Source: Lysobacterales bacterium (GTDB lineage: Bacteria; Pseudomonadota; Gammaproteobacteria; Xanthomonadales; SZUA-36). From it: DNA of 50,135 bases. Position numbers and translations under genes: made by a program. Numbering within the stretch: the stretch's first letter is position 1; the number at the start of each line of letters is the position of its first letter. A model generated the notes under the pieces. The model was given only the letters and a program-made list of their open reading frames with translations. It ran no database searches and was not told where the DNA came from. Where the stretch lies: assembly GCA_013001885.1 (NCBI GenBank), contig JABDLD010000076.1:1-50135 (forward strand), in the 5' to 3' direction. Positions 43,894-50,135 of this stretch are shown here, one piece after another.

Positions 43894-44525
43894 GACCGGT
43901 TGTTCGATCGGCGACAGCCGCACTGCTGCTGTTACTGACCGCGGCGTGCAGTTCAATACCGCCGGCCGCGCAGCCCGGTGAGGCGGAGCGGGCCCGGCTC
44001 TATGACGAACATTTCGATCGCCTCGCATCGCGCAGCGTGTGGGACGCCTCCGGCAGGCTGGCGATCAGCGGCGAGGAAGATGGTGGCAGCGGAAATTTTA
44101 AGTGGCAGAAAACCAGCCTGGAGAACCGGATTAACTTCCACGGGGCGCTAGGCCGCGGAGCCTGGACACTGGAATCTGATGAGAATGGCGCCATGCTGGC
44201 GCTGGCGGATGGCTCGGTCTATCGGGCCGGCTCGATCGACGAACTGGTTCACGTGCAGCTTGGCTGGAAAATTCCGGTGGATCATCTTTCCTGGTGGGTA
44301 CGCGGCCTGGCCGCTCCCGGCGCGGTAAAAACTCGGGTCCTCGATGAGCAGGGAAACCTGAGCGAGCTGCTTCAGGACGGCTGGGTCATTGAATTCGGCA
44401 AATACCGTGTCTTTGACGATCTGCGCCTGCCGGTCCGGTTGACGGCCCGCCAGGAAGGGTGGAAGGTCAAGCTGGCGATCCGGAGCTGGAAAACGAACGC
44501 AGAGGCCTTGCCGAATGAACGGTAA
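43890..44525 (+). CDS. lolB: Outer-membrane lipoprotein receptor LolB
   Basis: LolB accepts lipoproteins from LolA and inserts them in the outer membrane. The 211-residue product has a lipobox ending TAAC (Cys20). The body contains WDASGRLAISGEEDGGSGNFKWQK, GRGAWTLESDENGAML and LGWKIPVDHLSWWVRGL, the family signatures. The start is GTG 43890, overlapping the previous stop as GTGA. ispE overlaps its 3' end by 11 bases. The lolB-ispE pair is conserved in gammaproteobacteria, which supports the call. Confidence 0.94.
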   Translation: MRPVVRSATAALLLLLTAACSSIPPAAQPGEAERARLYDEHFDRLASRSVWDASGRLAISGEEDGGSGNFKWQKTSLENRINFHGALGRGAWTLESDENGAMLALADGSVYRAGSIDELVHVQLGWKIPVDHLSWWVRGLAAPGAVKTRVLDEQGNLSELLQDGWVIEFGKYRVFDDLRLPVRLTARQEGWKVKLAIRSWKTNAEALPNER

Positions 44526-45366
44526 CAGGGCGCTGGCCTGGCCCGCGCCGGCCAAAATCAACCTGTTTCTCCGCGTCACGGGCCGCCGTCCGGATGGTTA
44601 CCACAACATTCAAACGCTCTTCCAGTTACTGGACTGGGGTGATGAGGTGCGGATTCTACCGACCGCAAGCTCACGGATTACCCGGCTCGATGCAAATTAT
44701 TCCGTTCCTGAGTCAGAGGACCTCGTGGTGCGTGCAGCCAGGCTGTTGCAGGCCGAAACAGGCTGTCGACAGGGTGCGGAACTCACGGTGGACAAGCGCA
44801 TTCCCCTGGGGTCAGGGATGGGCGGGGGAAGTTCTGATGCGGCGACGGTGCTGCTCGTGCTTAACCGCCTCTGGGACTGCGGTTTGAGCGTGCGGGAACT
44901 GGCCCGCCTCGGCCGGATACTGGGTGCAGATGTGCCGGTATTCATCCACGGACGCAGCGCGATGGCGGAGGGGATTGGTGAACGGCTGGAACCCGTGAGC
45001 CTGGGCGAGCGTCACTATCTTCTGGTTTTTCCGGAATTTTCCATTTCGACGTCTGAAGTTTTTTCCGATCCCGGCCTGCCCAGAAATTCTGCGCCGATCA
45101 GCCTGGAACAGGCTCTCGCAGGGGAAGGCGGTAACGATTGCGAAGCGGTCGTGAAGAGCCGCTTTCCCGAGTTTGCAGGAATCCTGGAATCGCTGCAGCC
45201 CTGGGGTGAACCACTGATGACGGGAACGGGCAGCGGAATTTTTCTGCCAATGCCGGGAAAAAAGAGTGCAATCAGCGCGGCACGAGCACTAAAAACTTTA
45301 TATAATGTGCGCGCTGTCCGGGGGGTAGATCGGTCTGAATTGCATGCGAAGCTGGACAGCGGTTGA
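44515..45366 (+). CDS. ispE: 4-diphosphocytidyl-2-C-methyl-D-erythritol kinase
   Basis: IspE is a GHMP kinase in the non-mevalonate isoprenoid pathway. The 283-residue product begins with WPAPAKINLFLRVTGRRPDGYH, holding the catalytic Lys. The ATP loop is PLGSGMGGGSSDAATVLL, and the catalytic Asp lies in LGADVPVFIHGRSAMAEGIGE. A C-terminal GTGSGIFLP motif completes the fold. It overlaps lolB by 11 bases. The tRNA-Gln gene starts 12 bases after the stop, and a tRNA-type promoter appears to lie inside its 3' end. Confidence 0.96.
   Translation: MNGNRALAWPAPAKINLFLRVTGRRPDGYHNIQTLFQLLDWGDEVRILPTASSRITRLDANYSVPESEDLVVRAARLLQAETGCRQGAELTVDKRIPLGSGMGGGSSDAATVLLVLNRLWDCGLSVRELARLGRILGADVPVFIHGRSAMAEGIGERLEPVSLGERHYLLVFPEFSISTSEVFSDPGLPRNSAPISLEQALAGEGGNDCEAVVKSRFPEFAGILESLQPWGEPLMTGTGSGIFLPMPGKKSAISAARALKTLYNVRAVRGVDRSELHAKLDSG
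45301..45306 (+). promoter_or_regulatory. -10 element of a likely tRNA-Gln/prs promoter inside ispE
   Basis: A perfect TATAAT is followed by the GC-rich GTGCGCGC, the kind of discriminator found at stringently controlled stable-RNA promoters. It lies 72 bases before tRNA-Gln. The -35 region is poor (GGCACG near 45279). Confidence 0.45.
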
Positions 45367-45378
45367 TTTCAAAGCTAC

Positions 45379-45455
45379 TGGGACGTCGCCAAGTCGGTTA
45401 AGGCACGGGGTTTTGATCCCCGCATTCGCAGGTTCGAATCCTGCCGTCCCAGCCA
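45379..45455 (+). tRNA. tRNA-Gln (anticodon TTG)
   Basis: 77 bases including an encoded CCA. The acceptor stem TGGGACG pairs with CGTCCCA with the unpaired position 1 typical of tRNA-Gln. The anticodon stem CGGGG/CCCCG encloses the loop TTTTGAT with anticodon TTG. The T arm GGTTCGAATCC is standard. It lies between ispE and prs, as in Pseudomonas-like genomes. Confidence 0.96.
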
Positions 45456-45495
45456 TACAATCACCGTTGGAGCATTAATAGAGCGGAGCAGGAGC

Positions 45496-46449
45496 TTGTC
45501 TATTTCATCACTGATGGTTTTCTCGGGTAACGCAAACCTGAGGCTGGCGAGCAGCATTGCTCACGAACTCAATGTTCCGATGGGAAGAGCCGTGGTTGGA
45601 AGGTTCAGCGACGGCGAGGTCATGATTGAAATCATGGACAACGTCCGGGGCCGTGACGTCTATGTCATCCAGCCCACCTGTGTTCCCACGGCCGATAATT
45701 TCATGGAGCTTTTGGTGATGATCGACGCCATGAAACGGGCGTCAGCTTCACGCATTACGGCCGTCATCCCGTACTTCGGGTATGCGCGTCAGGATCGCCG
45801 TCCGCGTTCGGCCAGGGTGCCGATCACCGCCAAAGTGGCGGCCATGATGATATCCGCAGTCGGCACCGACCGCGTGGTCACCGTTGACCTGCACGCAGAT
45901 CAGATACAGGGATTCTTCGATATTCCGGTCGACAACGTTTACGCCTCTCCGCTGACGCTGGCGGATATCTGGCAGCAACAGTCCGGACATGAAATTGTTG
46001 TGGTTTCGCCAGACGTCGGGGGCGTGGTTCGTGCGCGCGCCATCGCCAAGCGTCTCGACGCCGACCTGGCCATCATCGATAAACGCCGGCCGCGAGCCAA
46101 TGTCGCGACGGTCATGAACATCATCGGCGACGTTCAGGATAAATGCTGCGTCCTGGTGGATGATATGGTCGACACCGCGGGAACGCTGTGCTCAGCGGCC
46201 GGCGCACTCAAAGAGGAAGGCGCAAAAAGGGTTGTCGCCTACTGCGTTCATCCCGTGTTGTCCGGTCCGGCTGTGGACAACATCATGAATTCTAAAATGG
46301 ATGAACTGGTCGTTACCGACACGATTCCGTTGGGCGAGGCCGCGCAGGCCTGCGGAAAAATCAGGCAGCTGTCGATTGCGCAAATGCTGGCTGAGACGAT
46401 TCGCCGAATGGCGCATGGCGAGTCCGTGAGTTCGATGTACGTCGACTAG
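45496..46449 (+). CDS. prs: Ribose-phosphate pyrophosphokinase
   Basis: Prs makes PRPP from ribose-5-phosphate and ATP for purine, pyrimidine, NAD (NadC in this window), histidine and tryptophan synthesis. The 317-residue product has [10 protein letters not shown] and [22 protein letters not shown]. It continues with [29 protein letters not shown] and the PRPP loop [13 protein letters not shown]. The start is TTG 45496 with GGAG 7 bases upstream. An ATG at 45514 (MVFSGN) lacks a ribosome site but would also give a near-normal N-terminus. Class I enzyme, normal length. Confidence 0.96.
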   Translation: MSISSLMVFSGNANLRLASSIAHELNVPMGRAVVGRFSDGEVMIEIMDNVRGRDVYVIQPTCVPTADNFMELLVMIDAMKRASASRITAVIPYFGYARQDRRPRSARVPITAKVAAMMISAVGTDRVVTVDLHADQIQGFFDIPVDNVYASPLTLADIWQQQSGHEIVVVSPDVGGVVRARAIAKRLDADLAIIDKRRPRANVATVMNIIGDVQDKCCVLVDDMVDTAGTLCSAAGALKEEGAKRVVAYCVHPVLSGPAVDNIMNSKMDELVVTDTIPLGEAAQACGKIRQLSIAQMLAETIRRMAHGESVSSMYVD

Positions 46450-46483
46450 CCGTTCGGGCTTTCCTTCTCTTGAAGTTTTGAAT

Positions 46484-46489
46484 TATAAT
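46484..46489 (+). promoter_or_regulatory. -10 element of a likely rplY-pth-ychF promoter
   Basis: A perfect TATAAT at 46484-46489 in the prs-rplY spacer, 67 bases before the rplY ATG. The 17-base spaced -35 is weak (TTCCTT, 46461-46466). This would let rplY, pth and ychF be expressed separately from prs. Confidence 0.5.
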
Positions 46490-46508
46490 GGGCGGCTGAT
46501 TTTTTGTT

Positions 46509-46530
46509 CCCGGTCAGGTCGCGGACCGGG
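46509..46530 (+). promoter_or_regulatory. Hairpin in the rplY leader
   Basis: CCCGGTC at 46509-46515 pairs perfectly with GACCGGG at 46524-46530 around an 8-base loop (AGGTCGCG). It lies in the rplY 5' leader, 26 bases before the ATG. No T-tract follows it, so it is not an intrinsic terminator. A role in L25 control is conjecture. Confidence 0.5.
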
Positions 46531-46556
46531 TGAGTCCTTTAATCCAGAGGTTTATC

Positions 46557-47291
46557 ATGACTGAAACTACATCAATCATCGCGGAACTCCGTGAAGACGT
46601 GGGGAAAGGTGCGAGCCGCCGCCTGCGTCACGAAGGAAAAGTTCCTGCGGTTATATATGGGGGTCATCGTGACCCGGTCGCTCTTACCGTCCAGCAACAA
46701 GAATTGTCGCACGCTGCGGAGAGCGAATCATTCTTCTCCAGTATTCTCGAGATCAAAGTGGGTGAAGACCTGACCCAGCAAGCCGTTGTCAGGGACATGC
46801 AAAGGCATCCGTTCAAACCGGTCATCATGCATATCGATTTCCTGCGGGTGTCGGCGGAGGAAGTGCTGCGGATTTCTGTTCCGATCCACTTTGCGGGCGA
46901 GGATATTTCTCCTGCCGGCAAGACATCCGGTGTGATCATCCAGCATCAGGTGACAGAGGTAGAGATCTCTGCGCTGCCGAAGGATATTCCAGAGTTCCTC
47001 TCCGTGGATCTTTCGGAGCTCGATGCGGGTGACGCCGTGATGCTTTCGAGCATCATTCTGCCTGAGGGAGTCAGCATTCCATCACTCGAGATGGAAGGAG
47101 ATGACAACGACGTCCCCGTCGCCAACGCAGTGCACATCAAGGAAAGCCAGGGTACCGGCGCCGCTGCGGCTGCTGAAGCCGAAGCTGCCGAGGCTGCAGG
47201 TGAGCTTGGTGAAATCGTCGAAGGCGAGGAAGCGGAAGAAGACGCTGATACTGAAGATGAAGAGGAAAGCAAGGACGAAGGCGCCGAATAG
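46557..47291 (+). CDS. rplY: Ribosomal protein bL25, long (CTC-type) form
   Basis: L25 binds 5S rRNA loop E in the large subunit. The 244-residue CTC-type protein has an N-terminal 5S-binding domain (GKGASRRLRHEGKVPAVIYGG, then QAVVRDMQRHPFKPVIMHIDFLRV, about 1-95). A second beta domain follows to about residue 190. The last 45 residues are a strongly acidic Ala/Glu/Asp tail. The frame extends to a GTG at 46530, but ATG 46557 (MTETTSIIAELRED) has AGAGG ahead and fits the family. pth follows closely, the usual rplY-pth-ychF order. Confidence 0.95.
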   Translation: MTETTSIIAELREDVGKGASRRLRHEGKVPAVIYGGHRDPVALTVQQQELSHAAESESFFSSILEIKVGEDLTQQAVVRDMQRHPFKPVIMHIDFLRVSAEEVLRISVPIHFAGEDISPAGKTSGVIIQHQVTEVEISALPKDIPEFLSVDLSELDAGDAVMLSSIILPEGVSIPSLEMEGDDNDVPVANAVHIKESQGTGAAAAAEAEAAEAAGELGEIVEGEEAEEDADTEDEEESKDEGAE

Positions 47292-47326
47292 GTTTATTGG
47301 CAGCCGGTTCTCGGGCGGAAAACTCA

Positions 47327-47911
47327 ATGCCTTTCCTGATTATGGGGCTTGGTAATCCAGGCCCCGGCTATGCTGAAACCCGGCACAACGCCGGGTTTTG
47401 GTTTATGGACCGTGTCGCAGAGCTGGCGAGTGCCTCATTCAAGAACCACTCCAGGCTGCTTTGCGAGACGGCCCGCGTCAGTCTGCACGGTGTCAGTTGC
47501 ATCCTGGCCAGGCCCACGACATTCATGAATCACAGTGGGCAGTCTGTGCGGGCGGTGATGGATTATTACCGGGTGGGCGCAGCTGAGATGTTGATCGCGT
47601 ACGACGAATTGGACCTGCCTCCCGGTATTGCCCGGTTGAAGCAGGGCGGCGGTCATGGCGGCCATAATGGCATGCGCGATATTTTCCAACACACCACGGA
47701 TCAGAATTTTCTTCGGCTGCGCATCGGTATCGGCCACCCGGGTAACCGGGACGCCGTAACCGCATACGTGCTCAGCCGGCCAGCGGCGGAGCAGGAAAAA
47801 TTGATTCGGCACTCCATTTCAGATGCGCTGGACACGTTGCCGAAAGTGCTCGCAGGAGATCTGGCGGGGGCGATGAAGGATTTGCACACGGTGACCGAAA
47901 ATGGGCTTTAA
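47327..47911 (+). CDS. pth: Peptidyl-tRNA hydrolase
   Basis: Pth frees tRNA from peptidyl-tRNA lost from stalled ribosomes. The 194-residue product has [19 protein letters not shown] (the catalytic His in TRHNAG), [19 protein letters not shown], and [15 protein letters not shown]. These are all the conserved active-site segments. ATG 47327 starts [12 protein letters not shown]; a frame extension to 47297 is not conserved. It follows rplY by 35 bases and overlaps ychF by 11 bases. Confidence 0.97.
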   Translation: MPFLIMGLGNPGPGYAETRHNAGFWFMDRVAELASASFKNHSRLLCETARVSLHGVSCILARPTTFMNHSGQSVRAVMDYYRVGAAEMLIAYDELDLPPGIARLKQGGGHGGHNGMRDIFQHTTDQNFLRLRIGIGHPGNRDAVTAYVLSRPAAEQEKLIRHSISDALDTLPKVLAGDLAGAMKDLHTVTENGL

Positions 47912-48992
47912 GTGTGGGATTGTCGGGCTTCCCAACGTTGGGAAATCCACTCTGTTCAATTCTCTGACGAACGCTGCGATTGCAGCCGAGAACTATCCTT
48001 TCTGCACCATCGATCCCAACGTGGGTGTCGTGGAGGTTCCTGATCCCAGGCTGGGCATCCTGGCCGACATCGCCAATCCTCAGAAAGTTATCCCAACCAC
48101 GATGGAGTTCGTGGACATCGCCGGTCTGGTCGAAGGGGCATCCAAGGGAGAAGGGCTTGGCAATAAATTTCTGGCGCACATTCGGGAAACTGATGCAATA
48201 GCCCACGTGGTCCGCTGCTTCGACAATGACGACGTAGTGCATGTCGCTGGCCGGCTGGATCCGTTGTCGGATATCGAGATCATCAATACGGAGCTTGCCC
48301 TGGCGGATCTGGAGTCGGTCGAGCGGGCGATCGAGCGAACGGAGAAGCGTCTGAAGGCCAATGAGAAAGAGGCCCGTCTCAAAATGGCTGTGCTCGAGAA
48401 ACTCAAGGCCTGCCTGGACGAAGGGCACCGCGCCAGGAACGTCGAGTTGTCGAATGATGAGCAGCGCCTGATAGGCGATCTGCATTTGATTACGACCAAG
48501 CCGGTGATGTATGTCGCGAATGTCGCTGAGGACGGTTTTCAGAATAACCCTTACCTGCAGATTGTGAGCGAGAAAGCAGCCACCGAGGGTGCCGAGGTCG
48601 TGCCCGTGTGTGCGGGCATCGAGGCCGAGATTTCACAGCTGGATCCCGCCGACAGGCAGGAGTTTCTCAGTGAGTTGGGACTCGAGGAGTCCGGTCTCGA
48701 CCAGGTGATCCGGGCCGGCTACGCGCTGCTCGAATTACTCACCTTCTTTACCGTCGGGAAGCGAGAAGTCCGCGCCTGGACCGTGCGCGCGGGTTCGACC
48801 GCGCCGCAGGCCGCGGGCAGGATTCACACCGACTTCGAACGCGGTTTCATTCGGGCCGAAGTCACTTCCTACGATAGCTTCGTGTCCCTGGGTGGTGAGC
48901 AGGCATGCAAGGAGTCAGGAAAGCTCAGGCTCGAAGGCAAAAGTTATATTGTGTGTGAAGGTGACATCATGCACTTTCGGTTTAACGTGTAA
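47901..48992 (+). CDS. ychF: Redox-regulated ribosome-binding ATPase YchF
   Basis: YchF is an Obg-family P-loop protein that prefers ATP and binds ribosomes; it is linked to oxidative stress control. It has 363 residues. The P-loop is [12 protein letters not shown], followed by [20 protein letters not shown] coiled-coil insertion lies around residues 130-190, and the C-terminal TGS domain includes [21 protein letters not shown]. The TKPVMYVAN motif replaces the NKxD of true GTPases, as expected for YchF. It overlaps pth by 11 bases. Confidence 0.97.
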   Translation: MGFKCGIVGLPNVGKSTLFNSLTNAAIAAENYPFCTIDPNVGVVEVPDPRLGILADIANPQKVIPTTMEFVDIAGLVEGASKGEGLGNKFLAHIRETDAIAHVVRCFDNDDVVHVAGRLDPLSDIEIINTELALADLESVERAIERTEKRLKANEKEARLKMAVLEKLKACLDEGHRARNVELSNDEQRLIGDLHLITTKPVMYVANVAEDGFQNNPYLQIVSEKAATEGAEVVPVCAGIEAEISQLDPADRQEFLSELGLEESGLDQVIRAGYALLELLTFFTVGKREVRAWTVRAGSTAPQAAGRIHTDFERGFIRAEVTSYDSFVSLGGEQACKESGKLRLEGKSYIVCEGDIMHFRFNV

Positions 48993-49068
48993 AAAGTGCT
49001 GTTAAAGGGTTTAATTTTGAGCTATAAGCTTTCTTGAGCCTATCTCTGGGAGCCAAGAGGTTTCTACA

Positions 49069-49380
49069 GTGGACCGGAAGAAAGCTACGGAAACGAGAGA
49101 AGACGCCAAGCCGGCGGCGGCGCAACCGGAACGGGTAAGCTCCGGAGCGGCTGATGGAGCACGCAAGAATGGCGGCTGGCGTGAAATTGAAGCCAGGCGT
49201 GAGAAAGCCGCGCTGAAAGAATCTCTGGCCGATGTCTGGGATGAGGATTTCGACCTGGATGCGGAGACTCTCGCTGATTTGGACCACACGGCCGAGTTTT
49301 TCACTTCCCAGGAAGAAAATGCAGAGGAAGAGGTATTCGACGAGGACGACGATGTCGATGAATTCTTCGTGGACGACTGA
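49069..49380 (+). CDS. Small acidic protein, possibly DUF3545/PA3496-like
   Basis: A 103-residue polar protein without signal or membrane segment. The first 35 residues are charged and Ala-rich. The centre carries WREIEARREKAALKESLADV, which resembles the WREIEA core of the small DUF3545 and PA3496-type proteins of gammaproteobacteria. The C-terminal half is very acidic (runs of Glu and Asp ending in DEFFVDD). It starts at GTG 49069 with AGAGG 8 bases upstream. Function is unknown. It lies alone between ychF and the tRNA-tuf operon. Confidence 0.6.
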   Translation: MDRKKATETREDAKPAAAQPERVSSGAADGARKNGGWREIEARREKAALKESLADVWDEDFDLDAETLADLDHTAEFFTSQEENAEEEVFDEDDDVDEFFVDD

Positions 49381-49612
49381 ATTCCCGGTTGCACCGTCAG
49401 AATTTTATCCGGTTTGTCCCACGCTGTTGCCTCCGTTCGTGTGAGCCTGTAGAATCTCGCGCCGATTCGTTGCTTGTTGTATTGACAGGCGAGCGCTGGT
49501 GGGTGAGAATAAGCGGCTTGCCTGCGAATGTCTGTGGAAAGACGTTTTTGCCGGCACGTTTGCCCTTGGCGGCACACATTTTTCCGCTCAGCAAGTAATG
49601 GAGTGATGTACC
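49381..49612 (+). promoter_or_regulatory. Promoter region of the tRNA-tuf operon
   Basis: The 232-base spacer holds the best promoter in the window: TTGACA at 49482-49487, exactly 17 bases, then GAGAAT at 49505-49510. AAGCGGC follows near the expected start site, a GC-rich discriminator as in stringently controlled stable-RNA promoters. The predicted start lies about 95 bases before tRNA-Tyr. Nothing else is recognisable in the spacer. Confidence 0.75.
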
Positions 49613-49697
49613 GGAGGGGTACTCAAGCGGTCAACGAGGGCAGACTGTAAATCTGCTGGCTATGCCTACGTAGGTTCGAATCCTACCCCCTCCACCA
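49613..49697 (+). tRNA. tRNA-Tyr (anticodon GTA)
   Basis: 85 bases including encoded CCA. The acceptor stem GGAGGGG pairs with CCCCTCC. The anticodon is GTA in ACTGTAAAT. The long variable arm is typical of class II tRNA-Tyr, and the T arm is GGTTCGAATCC. It is the first gene of the tyr-gly-thr-tuf operon. Confidence 0.97.
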
Positions 49698-49761
49698 CTC
49701 CTTCATTTGGGTGGGAGATGAAAAATAAGTTTAATGCCCGTGAGGCACTTTGCCATTCAGG

Positions 49762-49835
49762 GCGGGTGTAGTTCAACGGTAGAACCTCAGCCTTCCAAGC
49801 TGATGATGTGGGTTCGATTCCCATCACCCGCTCCA
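49762..49835 (+). tRNA. tRNA-Gly (anticodon TCC)
   Basis: 74 bases with encoded CCA. The acceptor stem GCGGGTG pairs with CACCCGC with discriminator T, as in E. coli glyT. The anticodon stem TCAGC/GCTGA encloses CTTCCAA with anticodon TCC. The T arm is GGTTCGATTCC. Confidence 0.97.
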
Positions 49836-49871
49836 ACTTGGTGATTTGGGGCTCAGGGGCGAAAAGGGCAG

Positions 49872-49947
<76 letters not shown>

Positions 49948-50002
49948 TATTGTTGTGAAAGAAAAATTAATTTGAGTGTGACTGCATAATTCGGAGACCG
50001 GC

Positions 50003-50135
50003 ATGTCAAAAGCAAAGTTTGAACGTACGAAGCCCCACGTAAACGTGGGTACGATTGGTCATGTTGATCACGGCAAGACGACGCTGACGGCGGCGATGAC
50101 GAAAGTCTGCGCTGAAGCCCGCGGGGGTGAAGTCA
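50003..50135 (+). CDS. tuf: Elongation factor Tu, 5' part only
   Basis: EF-Tu delivers aminoacyl-tRNA to the ribosome. The visible 44 codons read [19 protein letters not shown] followed by the P-loop [13 protein letters not shown], a near-perfect EF-Tu N-terminus. The gene runs off the right edge. The start ATG 50003 is preceded by GGAG about 7 bases upstream. Linkage to tRNA-Tyr, -Gly and -Thr identifies the tufB-type locus, in which tRNAs and EF-Tu share one transcript. Confidence 0.97.
   Translation, partial: MSKAKFERTKPHVNVGTIGHVDHGKTTLTAAMTKVCAEARGGEV

Noticed and set aside
42721-44028. A 435-codon open frame antisense to the TPR lipoprotein gene
   Set aside because: It has no recognisable domain. 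The sense strand encodes TPR repeats and a lipobox and is flanked by conserved neighbours. Long antisense frames are expected at this GC content.
45375-45557. A 60-codon frame antisense to tRNA-Gln reading [17 protein letters not shown]
   Set aside because: This is the familiar spurious translation of a reverse-complemented tRNA gene, often misannotated as a protein.
46500-46530. T-run plus hairpin before rplY as an intrinsic terminator for prs
   Set aside because: The T-run precedes the hairpin on the + strand, and on the - strand the following bases are A-rich, so the order is wrong for a terminator in either direction.

Overview
The window reads as a gammaproteobacterial chromosome segment with moderate GC and dense coding. 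It holds 57 protein genes, two of them cut by the window edges, and four tRNA genes. The evidence is gene order: metG-rnfABCDGE-nth, petABC-sspA-sspB, surE-pcm-nlpD-rpoS, yhbY/rlmE-ftsH-glmM, miaB-ybeZ-ybeY-corC, hemA-prfA, lolB-ispE-tRNA-Gln-prs-rplY-pth-ychF and tRNA-Tyr/Gly/Thr-tuf are all classic gammaproteobacterial neighbourhoods. I cannot name the genus. I see no insertion sequence, phage gene, CRISPR array or rRNA, and no stretch above about 250 bases without a gene.

Layout. 1-4.2 kb: nadC (cut by the edge), a Trm112-like protein, purEK, an ArgD-type aminotransferase and RNase T. 4.2-5.2 kb: a secreted TraB/GumN protein. 5.2-7.9 kb: a four-gene hvf/bufferin operon made of a Cys-repeat precursor peptide, a DUF692 (MNIO) maturase, a DUF2063 partner and a DoxX-like membrane protein. 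8-15.7 kb: a leftward operon metG-rnfABCDGE-nth (ion-pumping or SoxR-reducing electron transfer complex). 15.9-22.6 kb: mrp, dcd, a DegS-like protease, the cytochrome bc1 complex, sspA and sspB. 22.6-27.6 kb: DUF3301, Smr, surE-pcm-nlpD-rpoS, a Mth938-like protein and yhbY. 27.7-34.7 kb: rlmE, ftsH, glmM, a 2-oxoglutarate oxygenase, kbl and a sirtuin. 34.8-42 kb: miaB-ybeZ-ybeY-corC, then a DUF4105/Lnb-like membrane protein where E. coli has lnt, then prfA and hemA. 42-50.1 kb: a TPR lipoprotein, lolB, ispE, tRNA-Gln, prs, rplY, pth, ychF, a small acidic protein, three tRNAs and the start of tuf.

Most of the window is housekeeping: purine, NAD, haem and isoprenoid synthesis, translation, respiration, envelope and stress response. 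Two places stand out. The first is the hvf operon, whose precursor carries nine cysteines in EGKCG and EGSCG repeats. By family knowledge this is a copper-related post-translationally modified peptide system. The second is the DUF4105/Lnb-like gene in the lnt position, which suggests that an unrelated lipoprotein N-acyltransferase has replaced Lnt. The window also encodes several lipoproteins (NlpD-like, a TPR lipoprotein and LolB) that would be substrates for such an enzyme.

All calls come from reading translated motifs, lengths and neighbourhoods. No database search was possible.
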